From assembly GCF_014650715.1 (NCBI RefSeq), contig NZ_BMVM01000005.1:310001-374000 (forward strand): 64,000 nucleotides of DNA. Reading direction: 5' to 3'. Below, piece by piece: positions 7,042-16,559 of the stretch. The stretch comes from Streptomyces bluensis. Its GTDB lineage: Bacteria > Actinomycetota > Actinomycetes > Streptomycetales > Streptomycetaceae. The translations under genes were made by a program, and so were the position numbers. How positions within the stretch are numbered: position 1 is the first letter of the stretch; each line of letters begins with the position of its first letter. The notes beneath the pieces are model-generated. The model was not told where the DNA came from. It worked only from the letters and a program-made list of their open reading frames with translations, and ran no database searches.

Positions 7042-9246
7042 ATGTTCGCACGGCTGGGCGGCCTGGTCGTCCGAGCGCGCTGGCTGGTGATCGCGTTGGC
7101 CGTCGGGGTCCTCACTGTCGGAGGAGTCTGGGGTACACGCGTCGTCGATTCACTGAGCGACGGGGGGTTCTACCCGGAGCACGGTCCGAGCGCCGAGGCG
7201 GACCGGCGTATCGAGAAGGAGTTCGGCAGGCAGAACGCCGACGTCGTGGTGGTCTACACCTCCGACCGGTCCACGATCGACGACGCGTCGTTCACCGACC
7301 CCGTGCGGAACAAGCTCTCCGACCTCGCGAAGCGCAGCGAGGTCGCCGACGTACGGTCCTACTTCCGCACCGGTTCTCCGGCGTTCGTCTCCCGGGACGA
7401 ACGCTCCACCTTCGCGGTGATCAGTCTGGTCGGCACGGACGAGGAGACACGTGCCGACCAGTTCGAGAAGGTCAAGCACCTGCTCCCCGTATCCGGAACG
7501 ACGACGCTCGTCGGCGGCCGGGAGGCGGCGCTCGCGGACTTCAACAAGAAGACGGAAGAGGGAATCCTCACCGCGGAGATCATCGCGACACCGATCCTCA
7601 CGGTGCTCATGCTGATCATCTTCGGAGGTGTCGTCGCGGCCTCCATGCCGCTCGTCGTGGGTGTGCTCGCGGTTCTCGGCGGCTTCACCATCACCAGGCT
7701 GCTGACCTACGTCACCGACATCTCGGTCTTCGCCATCAATGTGATCACCATCATCGGGCTCGGCCTGGCCATCGACTACTCGCTGTTCATCGTCAGCAGA
7801 TTCCGTGAAGAACTCGCGGCCGGGGTCGACGAACGGACGGCCGTCGTACGCACCATGGCCACGGCGGGACGGACCGTGGTCGTGTCCGGTGCGACGGTGC
7901 TCCTGGCCCTCGCCGGACTCCTGATCGTTCCGTTGCCGTTCCTGCACGGCATCGCCCTCGGCGGCGGCGCCGCGATCGGGGTGGCGATCGTCAGCGCGCT
8001 GGTCGTGCTGCCGGCCGTCCTGGCCGTCCTCGGCAGGCGCATCGACGCCCTGAGCATCCGCGGCGGCCGAGGACCCCGCCGCCGTGACATGAGCGAGGGC
8101 ACAACCGAGGGCACGAGCGGTGGCGATGCTCTCGGAATGTGGGCGAGGATCGGCTCCGCCGTGATGCGCAGGCCCACCGCCTGGCTGGTCGGAGTCCTCG
8201 CCGTGCTGACCGTGGCGGCCACGCCCTTCCTCCACGCCACCTTCGAGACCGTGGACGAGCGGGTCCTGCCCGCGGGCACGGAAAGCCGTGTGGTCGCGGA
8301 GACGCTGAAGTCGGAATTCCCCGGCGGCGCCGACGGGACGCTCCTGCTGATGGTCGACGGAGGCGGGCGTGCCGCGGCGGACACCGTCAGTGGTGCCGTC
8401 AGGCGCATGGACCACGTGGTCTCGGTGACCCCGATCGCCACCGAGGGCCGGGCGACCCTGTTGCAGGTGAAGGCATCGGACGGGGAACAGGGGCCCGGAA
8501 CTCGCGCCCTGGCCCGGGAACTTGACCGACTCGCACCACCCGACGGCACCACACTGCACGTGTCCGGGCTGGCCGCACAGGTCAACGACCAGATGGACGC
8601 CATCGCCGACGGGCTGCCCTGGCTGGCGCTCACGGTGGTCGGCGTGACGCTGGTGATGCTCTTCTTCGCCTTCGGGTCGATCCTGATGCCCATCAAGGCC
8701 GTCCTGATGAATCTGGTGTCCATCGGTGCCGCGTTCGGCGCGGTGGTGTGGAGCTTCCAGGACGGCCATCTGGCGGGAATCCTCGGGTTCACCGCGCGGC
8801 CCGTCGAAGCCAGCAATCTCGTACTGATCCTGGTGCTGCTCTTCGGGCTGGCCACCGACTACGAGGTGTTTCTGCTCTCCCGGGTGCGGGAGGAGTGGGA
8901 CCTGAGCGGTGACAACACCCGGTCCGTCATGGTCGGAATGCAGCGCACCGGCGGGATCATCACGGCTGCCGCGCTCCTGCTGATCGTGGTGGTCGCGACG
9001 TTCACCACCGGAGGGGTGAGCTTCCTCAAACTCATCGGCATCGGCATGACCGTCGCCATCCTCGTGGACGCCACACTCGTCCGGATGGTCCTGGTGCCGG
9101 CCACGATGAGGATTCTCGGTGACGCCAACTGGTGGGCGCCGCGCCCCTTGCGCCGCTTCTACGCCACGTACGGGATCAGGGAGAGCGCCGAAGTCCCGGC
9201 GGCACGGGGCCAAACCGCCACTGCGTCCCGGACGACCACGGTCTGA
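7042..9246 (+). CDS. MMPL/RND-superfamily exporter
   Basis: 734 residues from ATG 7042 (a GTG directly before it is the alternative). Architecture is classic MmpL: one N-terminal membrane helix, an extracytoplasmic domain of about 150 residues, a first helix bundle (about 175-335), a short basic cytoplasmic loop, then the same arrangement again, with the second bundle at about 530-700. Paired GLAIDYSLF and GLATDYEVF motifs in the two bundles carry the Asp-Tyr pair used for proton relay in this family. Such pumps export lipids, siderophores or polyketides. Pairing with an acyl-CoA dehydrogenase recalls the fadE-mmpL neighbourhoods of mycobacteria; the cargo is unknown. Confidence 0.92.
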   Translation: MFARLGGLVVRARWLVIALAVGVLTVGGVWGTRVVDSLSDGGFYPEHGPSAEADRRIEKEFGRQNADVVVVYTSDRSTIDDASFTDPVRNKLSDLAKRSEVADVRSYFRTGSPAFVSRDERSTFAVISLVGTDEETRADQFEKVKHLLPVSGTTTLVGGREAALADFNKKTEEGILTAEIIATPILTVLMLIIFGGVVAASMPLVVGVLAVLGGFTITRLLTYVTDISVFAINVITIIGLGLAIDYSLFIVSRFREELAAGVDERTAVVRTMATAGRTVVVSGATVLLALAGLLIVPLPFLHGIALGGGAAIGVAIVSALVVLPAVLAVLGRRIDALSIRGGRGPRRRDMSEGTTEGTSGGDALGMWARIGSAVMRRPTAWLVGVLAVLTVAATPFLHATFETVDERVLPAGTESRVVAETLKSEFPGGADGTLLLMVDGGGRAAADTVSGAVRRMDHVVSVTPIATEGRATLLQVKASDGEQGPGTRALARELDRLAPPDGTTLHVSGLAAQVNDQMDAIADGLPWLALTVVGVTLVMLFFAFGSILMPIKAVLMNLVSIGAAFGAVVWSFQDGHLAGILGFTARPVEASNLVLILVLLFGLATDYEVFLLSRVREEWDLSGDNTRSVMVGMQRTGGIITAAALLLIVVVATFTTGGVSFLKLIGIGMTVAILVDATLVRMVLVPATMRILGDANWWAPRPLRRFYATYGIRESAEVPAARGQTATASRTTTV

Positions 9247-9264
9247 GCGGCGAGGAGTCCCTTG

Positions 9265-9624
9265 TCAGGCCGCCATGTGCGCCACGTACAGCGCTGCCGT
9301 CGACGCGACGGAGACCAGTACCGCCGCGTCGACGAGCAGCGTGGGGAACGGCGCACGCGCCCTCAGCCGAGTGGCGAGCGCGCCGATCATCAACGCCAGG
9401 AGGCCGATCGACGACGTCAGCCCGAGCGGCGGGGCCAGCAGACCGAGCATCAGGCCGCTGCCACCGGCCAGTTCCAGACCACCGATGACGGGCCACAGGG
9501 CGGGCACGAGACCCAACTGGTCGCGGACCTCCAACGACTGCCGGATTCCCAGCACCTTGACGCCGCCGGTCGACAGGAACAGGAGGCCGAGTGCCGGGGC
9601 GAGCACGGTCAGCGCGACATTCAT
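9265..9624 (-). CDS. DoxX-family membrane protein
   Basis: 119 residues from ATG 9624 with GAAGGA upstream. Four hydrophobic helices are visible, starting with TVLAPALGLLFLSTGGVKVL and including GGLELAGGSGLMLGLL, typical of DoxX-like four-helix quinone-associated membrane proteins. It is convergent with the mmpL gene, whose stop lies 18 bases away. DoxX proteins have been linked to oxidative stress and thiosulfate or quinone redox chemistry; a specific role here cannot be assigned. Confidence 0.8.
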   Translation of the reverse strand: MNVALTVLAPALGLLFLSTGGVKVLGIRQSLEVRDQLGLVPALWPVIGGLELAGGSGLMLGLLAPPLGLTSSIGLLALMIGALATRLRARAPFPTLLVDAAVLVSVASTAALYVAHMAA

Positions 9625-9701
9625 CGGTGTCCTTCGGCCGTCTCCGGGGTGTGGTCCGGGAATCATAAGCGGCCACCCCACCCGTGAGGAGCCGATGGCA
9701 C

Positions 9702-9728
9702 GGGCCGACGGTGTGATCCCGTCGGCCC
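9702..9728 (-). terminator. Terminator of the LuxR-type response regulator gene
   Basis: GGGCCGACGG (9702-9711) pairs perfectly with CCGTCGGCCC (9719-9728) around a 7-base loop, 29 bases beyond the stop at 9757 on the minus strand. Confidence 0.7.
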
Positions 9729-9756
9729 TTGGCCTCGGCCTGGGCGCCCCACGCCG

Positions 9757-10476
9757 TCAGGTCGGTGTCAGGACACGATGCGCGTAGACGATGAGTTGCG
9801 TCCGGTCCCGCAGGTCGAGGACGCGCAGCATCGCGGAGACGTGACTCTTCACCGTGGACCTGCTCACGCCCAGGAAACCGGCGATCTCGGAGTTGGACAA
9901 CCCACGGGCCACCAGCGCCAGTACCTCCCGCTGACGGGAGGTCAGCCCCGTCTGCCCTTCCGTCCTGGCGGAGAACCATGCCGCATCGCTCGGTGCGCCG
10001 CCGTCGAGCAGGGTCTGCATCATGCTCTCCGGCAGTGCGGTTCCGCCGTCCGCGACGGTCATGATCTCGCTCACCAGACGGCGTGTGGGGCAGTTCTTGA
10101 GGATCACACCCCGAGCACCGGCCCGCAACGCCTCGTAAGCGGAGGGGCCCGTGTCCGCCATGGACATCGCCACCACATACGGAGAGACATCCGCTGCCGC
10201 GATCAGGTCGCCGACGAGTGCCGAGGTCTCCGGCGCCGAGAGGTGGTCGATGCACACGGTGATGACGTCCGCCGTGCAGGTCCGGACGGTCCTCACACAT
10301 TCCTGCCGGTCGAAGAACTGCCCCACCAGCTGGATGCTCGGCTCGTTCTGGAAGAGTGAGGCCAGTCCTGCCAGGGTCAGGAAGTTGGGGTCGTACACGA
10401 TCACCCGGACGGTGCTCGTGGATACGGTGGCCGCCGCTCCTCGACCCGCTTTACGGTCGAGTTCCCCGAGTCCCAC
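9757..10476 (-). CDS. NarL/LuxR-family response regulator (orphan)
   Basis: 239 residues from GTG 10476, chosen because GAGGAAACCT precedes it. A receiver domain (about 22-145) keeps an acidic D29, a phosphoacceptor candidate D77 in VITVCIDHLS and K127 in GVILKNCP. The conserved phosphoacceptor neighbourhood is degenerate, with no proline or glycine after the Asp, so phosphorylation may be weak. The C-terminal LuxR helix-turn-helix (about 176-226, LTSRQREVLALVARGLSNSE onward) is intact. No histidine kinase is adjacent. It may regulate the nearby acyl-CoA dehydrogenase, mmpL and doxX genes, but that is positional inference only. Confidence 0.85.
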   Translation of the reverse strand: MGLGELDRKAGRGAAATVSTSTVRVIVYDPNFLTLAGLASLFQNEPSIQLVGQFFDRQECVRTVRTCTADVITVCIDHLSAPETSALVGDLIAAADVSPYVVAMSMADTGPSAYEALRAGARGVILKNCPTRRLVSEIMTVADGGTALPESMMQTLLDGGAPSDAAWFSARTEGQTGLTSRQREVLALVARGLSNSEIAGFLGVSRSTVKSHVSAMLRVLDLRDRTQLIVYAHRVLTPT

Positions 10477-10759
10477 AGGTTTCCTCGGGCGACCGTGAGA
10501 TAATTTGGAAACCTTTGAAGTCCGGAATACGTCCGTCAACAGAAAATCCCCCGTCTCTCATTGGCCACATCCTCGGCCGTGCCGTGCGGGTCCGGAATGC
10601 CCGAGGAGTGCCGGTACCGTGCCCAACCAGGATACTGGTGAGCTGCGACCGGGGTGTTATGGCGTCGTTTCTTGTGATTGCCGTTATGTGTTGTGTCCAA
10701 TTTGGTTGCTGAATTTGATTGAGTTATGTCGAGGTCGAGTTGATGTCCTGATTTCCCGG
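10477..10759. other. Intergenic region upstream of the orphan response regulator; no gene seen
   Basis: No credible coding sequence. The stretch at about 10655-10740 is unusually A+T-rich for this window (TTGTGATTGCC, GAATTTGATTGAGTTATG) and is the best place for the response-regulator promoter, though no confident -35/-10 pair was picked. Confidence 0.4.
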
Positions 10760-10823
10760 TCTGCCGCGCGGTGCGGCAGACAAGACGCCGCCCCGGCCGG
10801 AAAAGCTTCCGGCCGGGGCGGCG
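10760..10823 (-). terminator. Double hairpin terminator of idh
   Basis: Two perfect hairpins downstream of the idh stop on the minus strand. CGCCGCCCCGGCCGGAA (10786-10802) pairs over 17 bp with 10807-10823 around AAGC. Further on, TCTGCCGC (10760-10767) pairs with GCGGCAGA (10773-10780). The first is the likely main terminator; both would also block read-through from the other side. Confidence 0.85.
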
Positions 10824-10872
10824 GGGTGCGGACCATCGGTCCGCCGATGGCGCTGGTGGTGCTGGTGGCGTG

Positions 10873-13092
<2,220 letters not shown>

Positions 13093-13149
13093 CGGGTGCT
13101 CCGCTCCACGTCTGCAACATTGCTCGACATCAAGATATCTCGTGACCGA

Positions 13150-13261
13150 CCGGGGCTCGACAGGGGTGCGGTATCGGTTTGGGTGGGGGTGGCTGGGGGC
13201 GGTATTCGGTGGGGTGCGGGCCCCGGTTTTGTTCCGCCCCCGCCGCCCCTACCCGTCCCGT
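13150..13261. other. G+C-rich spacer between idh and the repeat array
   Basis: Purine-biased, G-run-rich sequence (GGTTTGGGTGGGGGTGG) upstream of idh on the opposite strand. The idh promoter should lie in 13093-13200 but no clear motif was seen. No coding potential beyond repeat-driven open frames. Confidence 0.4.
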
Positions 13262-13850
13262 CCCCAGGGGCTCCGCCCCTTCGACCCCGCCAAGGGGGCT
13301 CCGCCCCCTGGACCCCAGCTGGGCCGAGGGGGTGTGGCCCTGGGGCCCCGGGCCGAGGGGCTGTGCCCCCCGGAACTCACCAGCCAAGGGGCTCCGCCCC
13401 TTCGACCCCGACTGAGGGGACTGCGTCCCTGCACCCCTACCAGACCGAGGGCCGTGCCCCTGGGAATCCCGGGTCGAGGGGCTGTGACCTCTGGAACTCG
13501 CGGCCGAGGGAATTGTGCCCCTTCGACCTCGGCTGCCCCCTCGGAGTCTGGGGTCGAGGGTTGTGTTCCGGGGAATCCCGGGCCCAGAGAGCTGTGGCCT
13601 CCTGGAACTCGCGGCCGAGGAGGCACCGCCCCTTCGACCGCGGCCGTGGGGACTGCGTTCCCTGGACCTCTCGGCCGTGGGGACTGCGCTCTCTTCGACC
13701 CCGCCGAGGGGACTGCGCTCCCTGGACCCCTCGGCCGAGAGGACAGCGCTCTCTCTTCGACCCCGGCCGAGGGGCTGCACGCCTGGAAGGCCCGGGTCGA
13801 GAGGCTGTGCCTCCTGGAAACCCACCAGCCGAGGGGCTGCGCGTGCCTCG
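13262..13850. repeat. Degenerate tandem array, about twenty 30-bp units in a 60-bp higher-order period
   Basis: Each unit is a variation of GAGGGGCTGCGCCCC followed by TTCGACCCCG or CTGGACCCCT. The G-run and C-run form a small hairpin in each unit. Unit starts at about 13266, 13326, 13386, 13446 and 13505 are 59-60 bp apart, with a second unit type between them (13292, 13354, 13413, 13475), so the array has an alternating two-unit, 60-bp period. Copies drift to the right. No protein is proposed: open frames across it exist because 60 is a multiple of three. Similar GGGGCTCCGCCCC elements are common between genes in streptomycetes, from memory, but rarely so many in tandem. Confidence 0.85.
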
Positions 13851-13904
13851 GGGCCGGCGTCAGGTCGTGGGTCCGTCCGGCACGAACGCCGCGCCCAGCG
13901 GCCC

Positions 13905-14010
13905 CCGGCTATGGGGCTGCGCCCTGGGCCTCCCTTCGGGGCTGGGCCCCTGCCTCGGTTTTGGGGGGCCTCCGCTCCTCAAACGCCGGAGGGGCTGGCT
14001 TGTGCGGGCG
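13905..14010. repeat. Intergenic GGGGCT / CGGAGGGGCT-type elements at the end of the array
   Basis: Three further looser copies (GGGGCTGCGCCC, GGGGCTGGGCCCC) and a GCTCCTCAAACGCCGGAGG element. Complements of the latter (CTCCGGCGTTTGAGGA) are recurrent intergenic sequences in many streptomycete genomes, from memory. They lie beyond the mscS stop and may serve as its terminator. Confidence 0.5.
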
Positions 14011-14067
14011 GCGCCGGACGGCGTGCGGGGACCCCATCGGCCAATCGGGCCCAACCGGGCTCAACCC

Positions 14068-15156
14068 CTACGGGACCACCTCGGTCACCTCGGCCGCCAT
14101 GGCCTCCCGCTGGTGGGGAATCCCCGCCACGCCCGGCTGGAACATGACCGTGCGCCGCGGTGACGGTATGCGGATGCCCTCCGTCTGGTACCGCTTGTGC
14201 AGCCGCTTGATGAACTCGTGCTTGATCCGGTACTGGTCGCTGAACTCACCCACGCCCAGGATGACCGTCATGCCGATGCGCGAGTCCCCGAAGGTGTGGA
14301 AGCGGACCGCGGGCTCGTGGTCGGGCACCGCCCCGGTGATCTCGGCCATCACCTCGGCCACGACCTCCTCGGTCACCCGCTCCACGTGCTCCAGGTCGCT
14401 GTCGTACCCGACACCCACCTGGACGAGGAGGGTCATCTGCTGCTCGGGCCGGTTGAAGTTGGTCATGTTCGTCCCGGCCAGCTGGCCGTTGGGGATGATG
14501 ACCAGGTTGTTGGAGAGCTCCCTGATCGTCGTCTGACGCCAGTTGATGTCGGTGACATAGCCCTCCTCGCCGCTGCTCAGCCGGATGTAGTCACCGGGCT
14601 GCACCGTCTTCGAGGCCAGGATGTGGATACCCGCGAAGAGGTTGGCGAGGGTGTCCTGCAGCGCCAGCGCCACCGCGAGACCGCCGACACCCAGTGCGGT
14701 GACCAGCGGGGCTATGGGAATGCCCAGCGTCTGGAGAATCACGAGGAAGCCGATCGCGAGGACCACGACCCGCGTGATGTTGACGAAGATCGTGGCCGAT
14801 CCCGCGACGCCGGTACGGGACTGGGTGAGGGTGCGCACCAGCCCGGCGATCAGACGACCCGAGGTGATCGTCACCACGAAGATCAGCAGCACGGTCAGGG
14901 CCTGGTTGACGTTGTGCCCGACCGTGCTGGTCAGCGGCAGCAGAACCGCCGCGGCGGCCGCACCTCCGACGATCGCACCCCAGGGCACCAGTGTCCGCAG
15001 CGCGTCGACGATGACGTCGTCACCGTTCCAGCGCGTGCGTGTCGCGTGCCTGCCGAGCCAGCGCAGCAGCATGCGCAGCACGAACGCCAGCAAGAGGCCC
15101 GCGGCCAGGGCCACTGAGGCCATCACGAGATCGTCGAGTGTGAGTTCCCGGTTCAT
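14068..15156 (-). CDS. MscS-family mechanosensitive channel
   Basis: 362 residues from ATG 15156 with GGGAGG upstream. Three to four membrane helices occupy about residues 10-170; the pore-lining helix GVGGLAVALALQDTLANLFA shows the glycine/alanine packing of MscS. It is followed by the beta domain (VQPGDYIRLSSGEEGYVTDI, INWRQT, IIPNGQLAGT) and an alpha/beta C-terminal domain with FHTFGDSRIGM. It should open on membrane stretch and release solutes on osmotic downshock. Single-gene unit between the repeat array and the flippase-like gene. Confidence 0.9.
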   Translation of the reverse strand: MNRELTLDDLVMASVALAAGLLLAFVLRMLLRWLGRHATRTRWNGDDVIVDALRTLVPWGAIVGGAAAAAVLLPLTSTVGHNVNQALTVLLIFVVTITSGRLIAGLVRTLTQSRTGVAGSATIFVNITRVVVLAIGFLVILQTLGIPIAPLVTALGVGGLAVALALQDTLANLFAGIHILASKTVQPGDYIRLSSGEEGYVTDINWRQTTIRELSNNLVIIPNGQLAGTNMTNFNRPEQQMTLLVQVGVGYDSDLEHVERVTEEVVAEVMAEITGAVPDHEPAVRFHTFGDSRIGMTVILGVGEFSDQYRIKHEFIKRLHKRYQTEGIRIPSPRRTVMFQPGVAGIPHQREAMAAEVTEVVP

Positions 15157-15410
15157 CGGTCGCCTCCCGAAGGACGCTGCGAACGGCCCGCGGGCCGGAT
15201 GTGATGTCTCGTCACCTTGCCACCTGCTCTGATTCCGGTCTGCACGATCACGCCCGGACGTGTGTACGACGTCGGGCATGACCGCTCATCCTGCCGCATG
15301 CGGGTGGCCACCCGTCAGCGGACTTGTCTTAACTCGCCACCGACGTCGTTGAGTTGTATGGGGGCGTTGTACGGTGTCGTGGCCCACGCCCGGCGGGACT
15401 CCGCCTCCGC
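15157..15410. other. Intergenic region upstream of mscS
   Basis: 254 bp without a gene. The mscS promoter should lie here. AACTC at 15330 and GAGTT at 15350 form weak inverted arms that could terminate the next gene's transcript; otherwise nothing clear. Confidence 0.3.
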
Positions 15411-16424
15411 TCAGATCACCTTCAGCCGGACCAGCGCCCCCAGGGTCAGCGCCCCCGGCAGCAGCGGCAGCCACACCGTGATGATCCGGAACGCCAGCAC
15501 CACCGCCGTCGCCACGGCCGCCGGGCCGCCCGCCGCCACCAGCGCGATCACCAGCGCCGCCTCCACCGAGCCGATGCCACCGGGCGTCGGGATGAGCGCG
15601 ACCGCGACCGTGGCGGCGAGATACGCGACGACCATGTGGGTCACGGGCACGTCGAGGCCCAACGCCAGCCCCACGGTGGTCAGTACGGCCGCCTGGAGCA
15701 GAGGGAACGAGAACGAACCGCCCCACAGGGCGAGCACACGGGCCGGACGGGTGTGCACCGAACGGGCCTCGGTGAGCGCCGTACGCAGGAAGGACAGTGC
15801 CGCCGTACGCACCCGCCGTACGGCGGCCAGAACCACCACCGCCACGCCCAGCACCACTCCGGCCGCCAGCATCAGCGGGCCGGCCGCCGTGTCGGGGAGC
15901 AGGGCGCCGAGCCGGAGCGCGCCGGGGAACGCGACCAGCAGGGCCAGCAGCAGGCCCACACGGGCGACCGACTCGGCCAGCAGGTACAGCGCGAGCGCGG
16001 CGGAGGAACGGGCGAGGGGCACCCCGCACACCGTCATGAAACGCAGGTTGACCGCCGTCGCGCCCAGACCGGTGGGCAACAGGTGGTTGGCCGCGCCCGC
16101 CGCGAACTGCGTCGCGAGCAGGCGCCGCACGGGCAGCCGTTCGACGAGCGCCCCCTGCCGGGTGACCGCCGCCGCGACCCAGGTGAGGCAGGTCACGCCG
16201 CCGGCCGCCACGAGCCACGGCCACTGGGCGTTGCCCAGGTGCCCGAACCCCTCCAGGAGCACATCGTGGTGGCGCACGGCGACCACCAGGACAAGCGCGA
16301 GCGGAACCAGGCAGAGGATCTGGCGGAGGGGGAGGCGGCGGCGAACGGGAATGCGGCGGATGGGGATACGCGAGGCGCGGCCGGAAAGTCCGGAGCGGCC
16401 CTGGGGGAGTCGTACCGCGGTCAC
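15411..16424 (-). CDS. Flippase-like / lysylphosphatidylglycerol-synthase-type integral membrane protein (UPF0104)
   Basis: About 337 residues if the GTG at 16424 is used; no strong ribosome site is visible, so the start is uncertain. After a basic N-terminus (RRIPVRRRLPLRQILCLVPL) there are about eight hydrophobic helices. AAGAANHLLPTGLGATAVN and the terminal LIPTPGGIGSVEAALVIAL match the conserved motifs of the membrane half of MprF and its stand-alone relatives. These proteins are thought to flip or move polyprenyl or phospholipid-linked substrates. Divergent from the SoxR-controlled ABC exporter. Confidence 0.8.
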   Translation of the reverse strand: MTAVRLPQGRSGLSGRASRIPIRRIPVRRRLPLRQILCLVPLALVLVVAVRHHDVLLEGFGHLGNAQWPWLVAAGGVTCLTWVAAAVTRQGALVERLPVRRLLATQFAAGAANHLLPTGLGATAVNLRFMTVCGVPLARSSAALALYLLAESVARVGLLLALLVAFPGALRLGALLPDTAAGPLMLAAGVVLGVAVVVLAAVRRVRTAALSFLRTALTEARSVHTRPARVLALWGGSFSFPLLQAAVLTTVGLALGLDVPVTHMVVAYLAATVAVALIPTPGGIGSVEAALVIALVAAGGPAAVATAVVLAFRIITVWLPLLPGALTLGALVRLKVI

Positions 16425-16521
16425 GTCCGAAGAGGTTTCCCGCCGCGCACCAACGGGCGGTTGCGGGCGCGGGGACGGCGGCTGACGCTCAGGACAAGGA
16501 GAGACGGCAGACGCAACCTCC

Positions 16522-16552
16522 TTGACCTCAAGAATGCTTGAGGTCCTAACCT
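16522..16552 (+). promoter_or_regulatory. SoxR box in a 19-bp-spacer promoter
   Basis: -35 TTGACC (16522-16527) and -10 TAACCT (16547-16552) are separated by 19 bp, the overlong spacer used by MerR/SoxR regulators. Inside lies a perfect palindrome, GACCTCAAG (16524-16532) - aatg - CTTGAGGTC (16537-16545), which matches the SoxR consensus CCTCAAG-N4-CTTGAGG. The start point would fall near 16559-16560, on the ATG of the exporter, predicting a leaderless transcript. Redox-active molecules such as phenazines or actinorhodin-like quinones activate SoxR. Confidence 0.88.
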
Positions 16553-16559
16553 CTGGTCC

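Noticed and set aside
13130..13825. Repeat-derived open frames encoding Gly/Arg/Ser/Pro-rich proteins
   Set aside because: The frames follow the 60-bp period of a non-coding array; there is no ribosome site and no non-repetitive domain.
13262..13850. CRISPR array
   Set aside because: The units are degenerate and contiguous, there are no unique spacers of constant length, and no cas gene is in the window.
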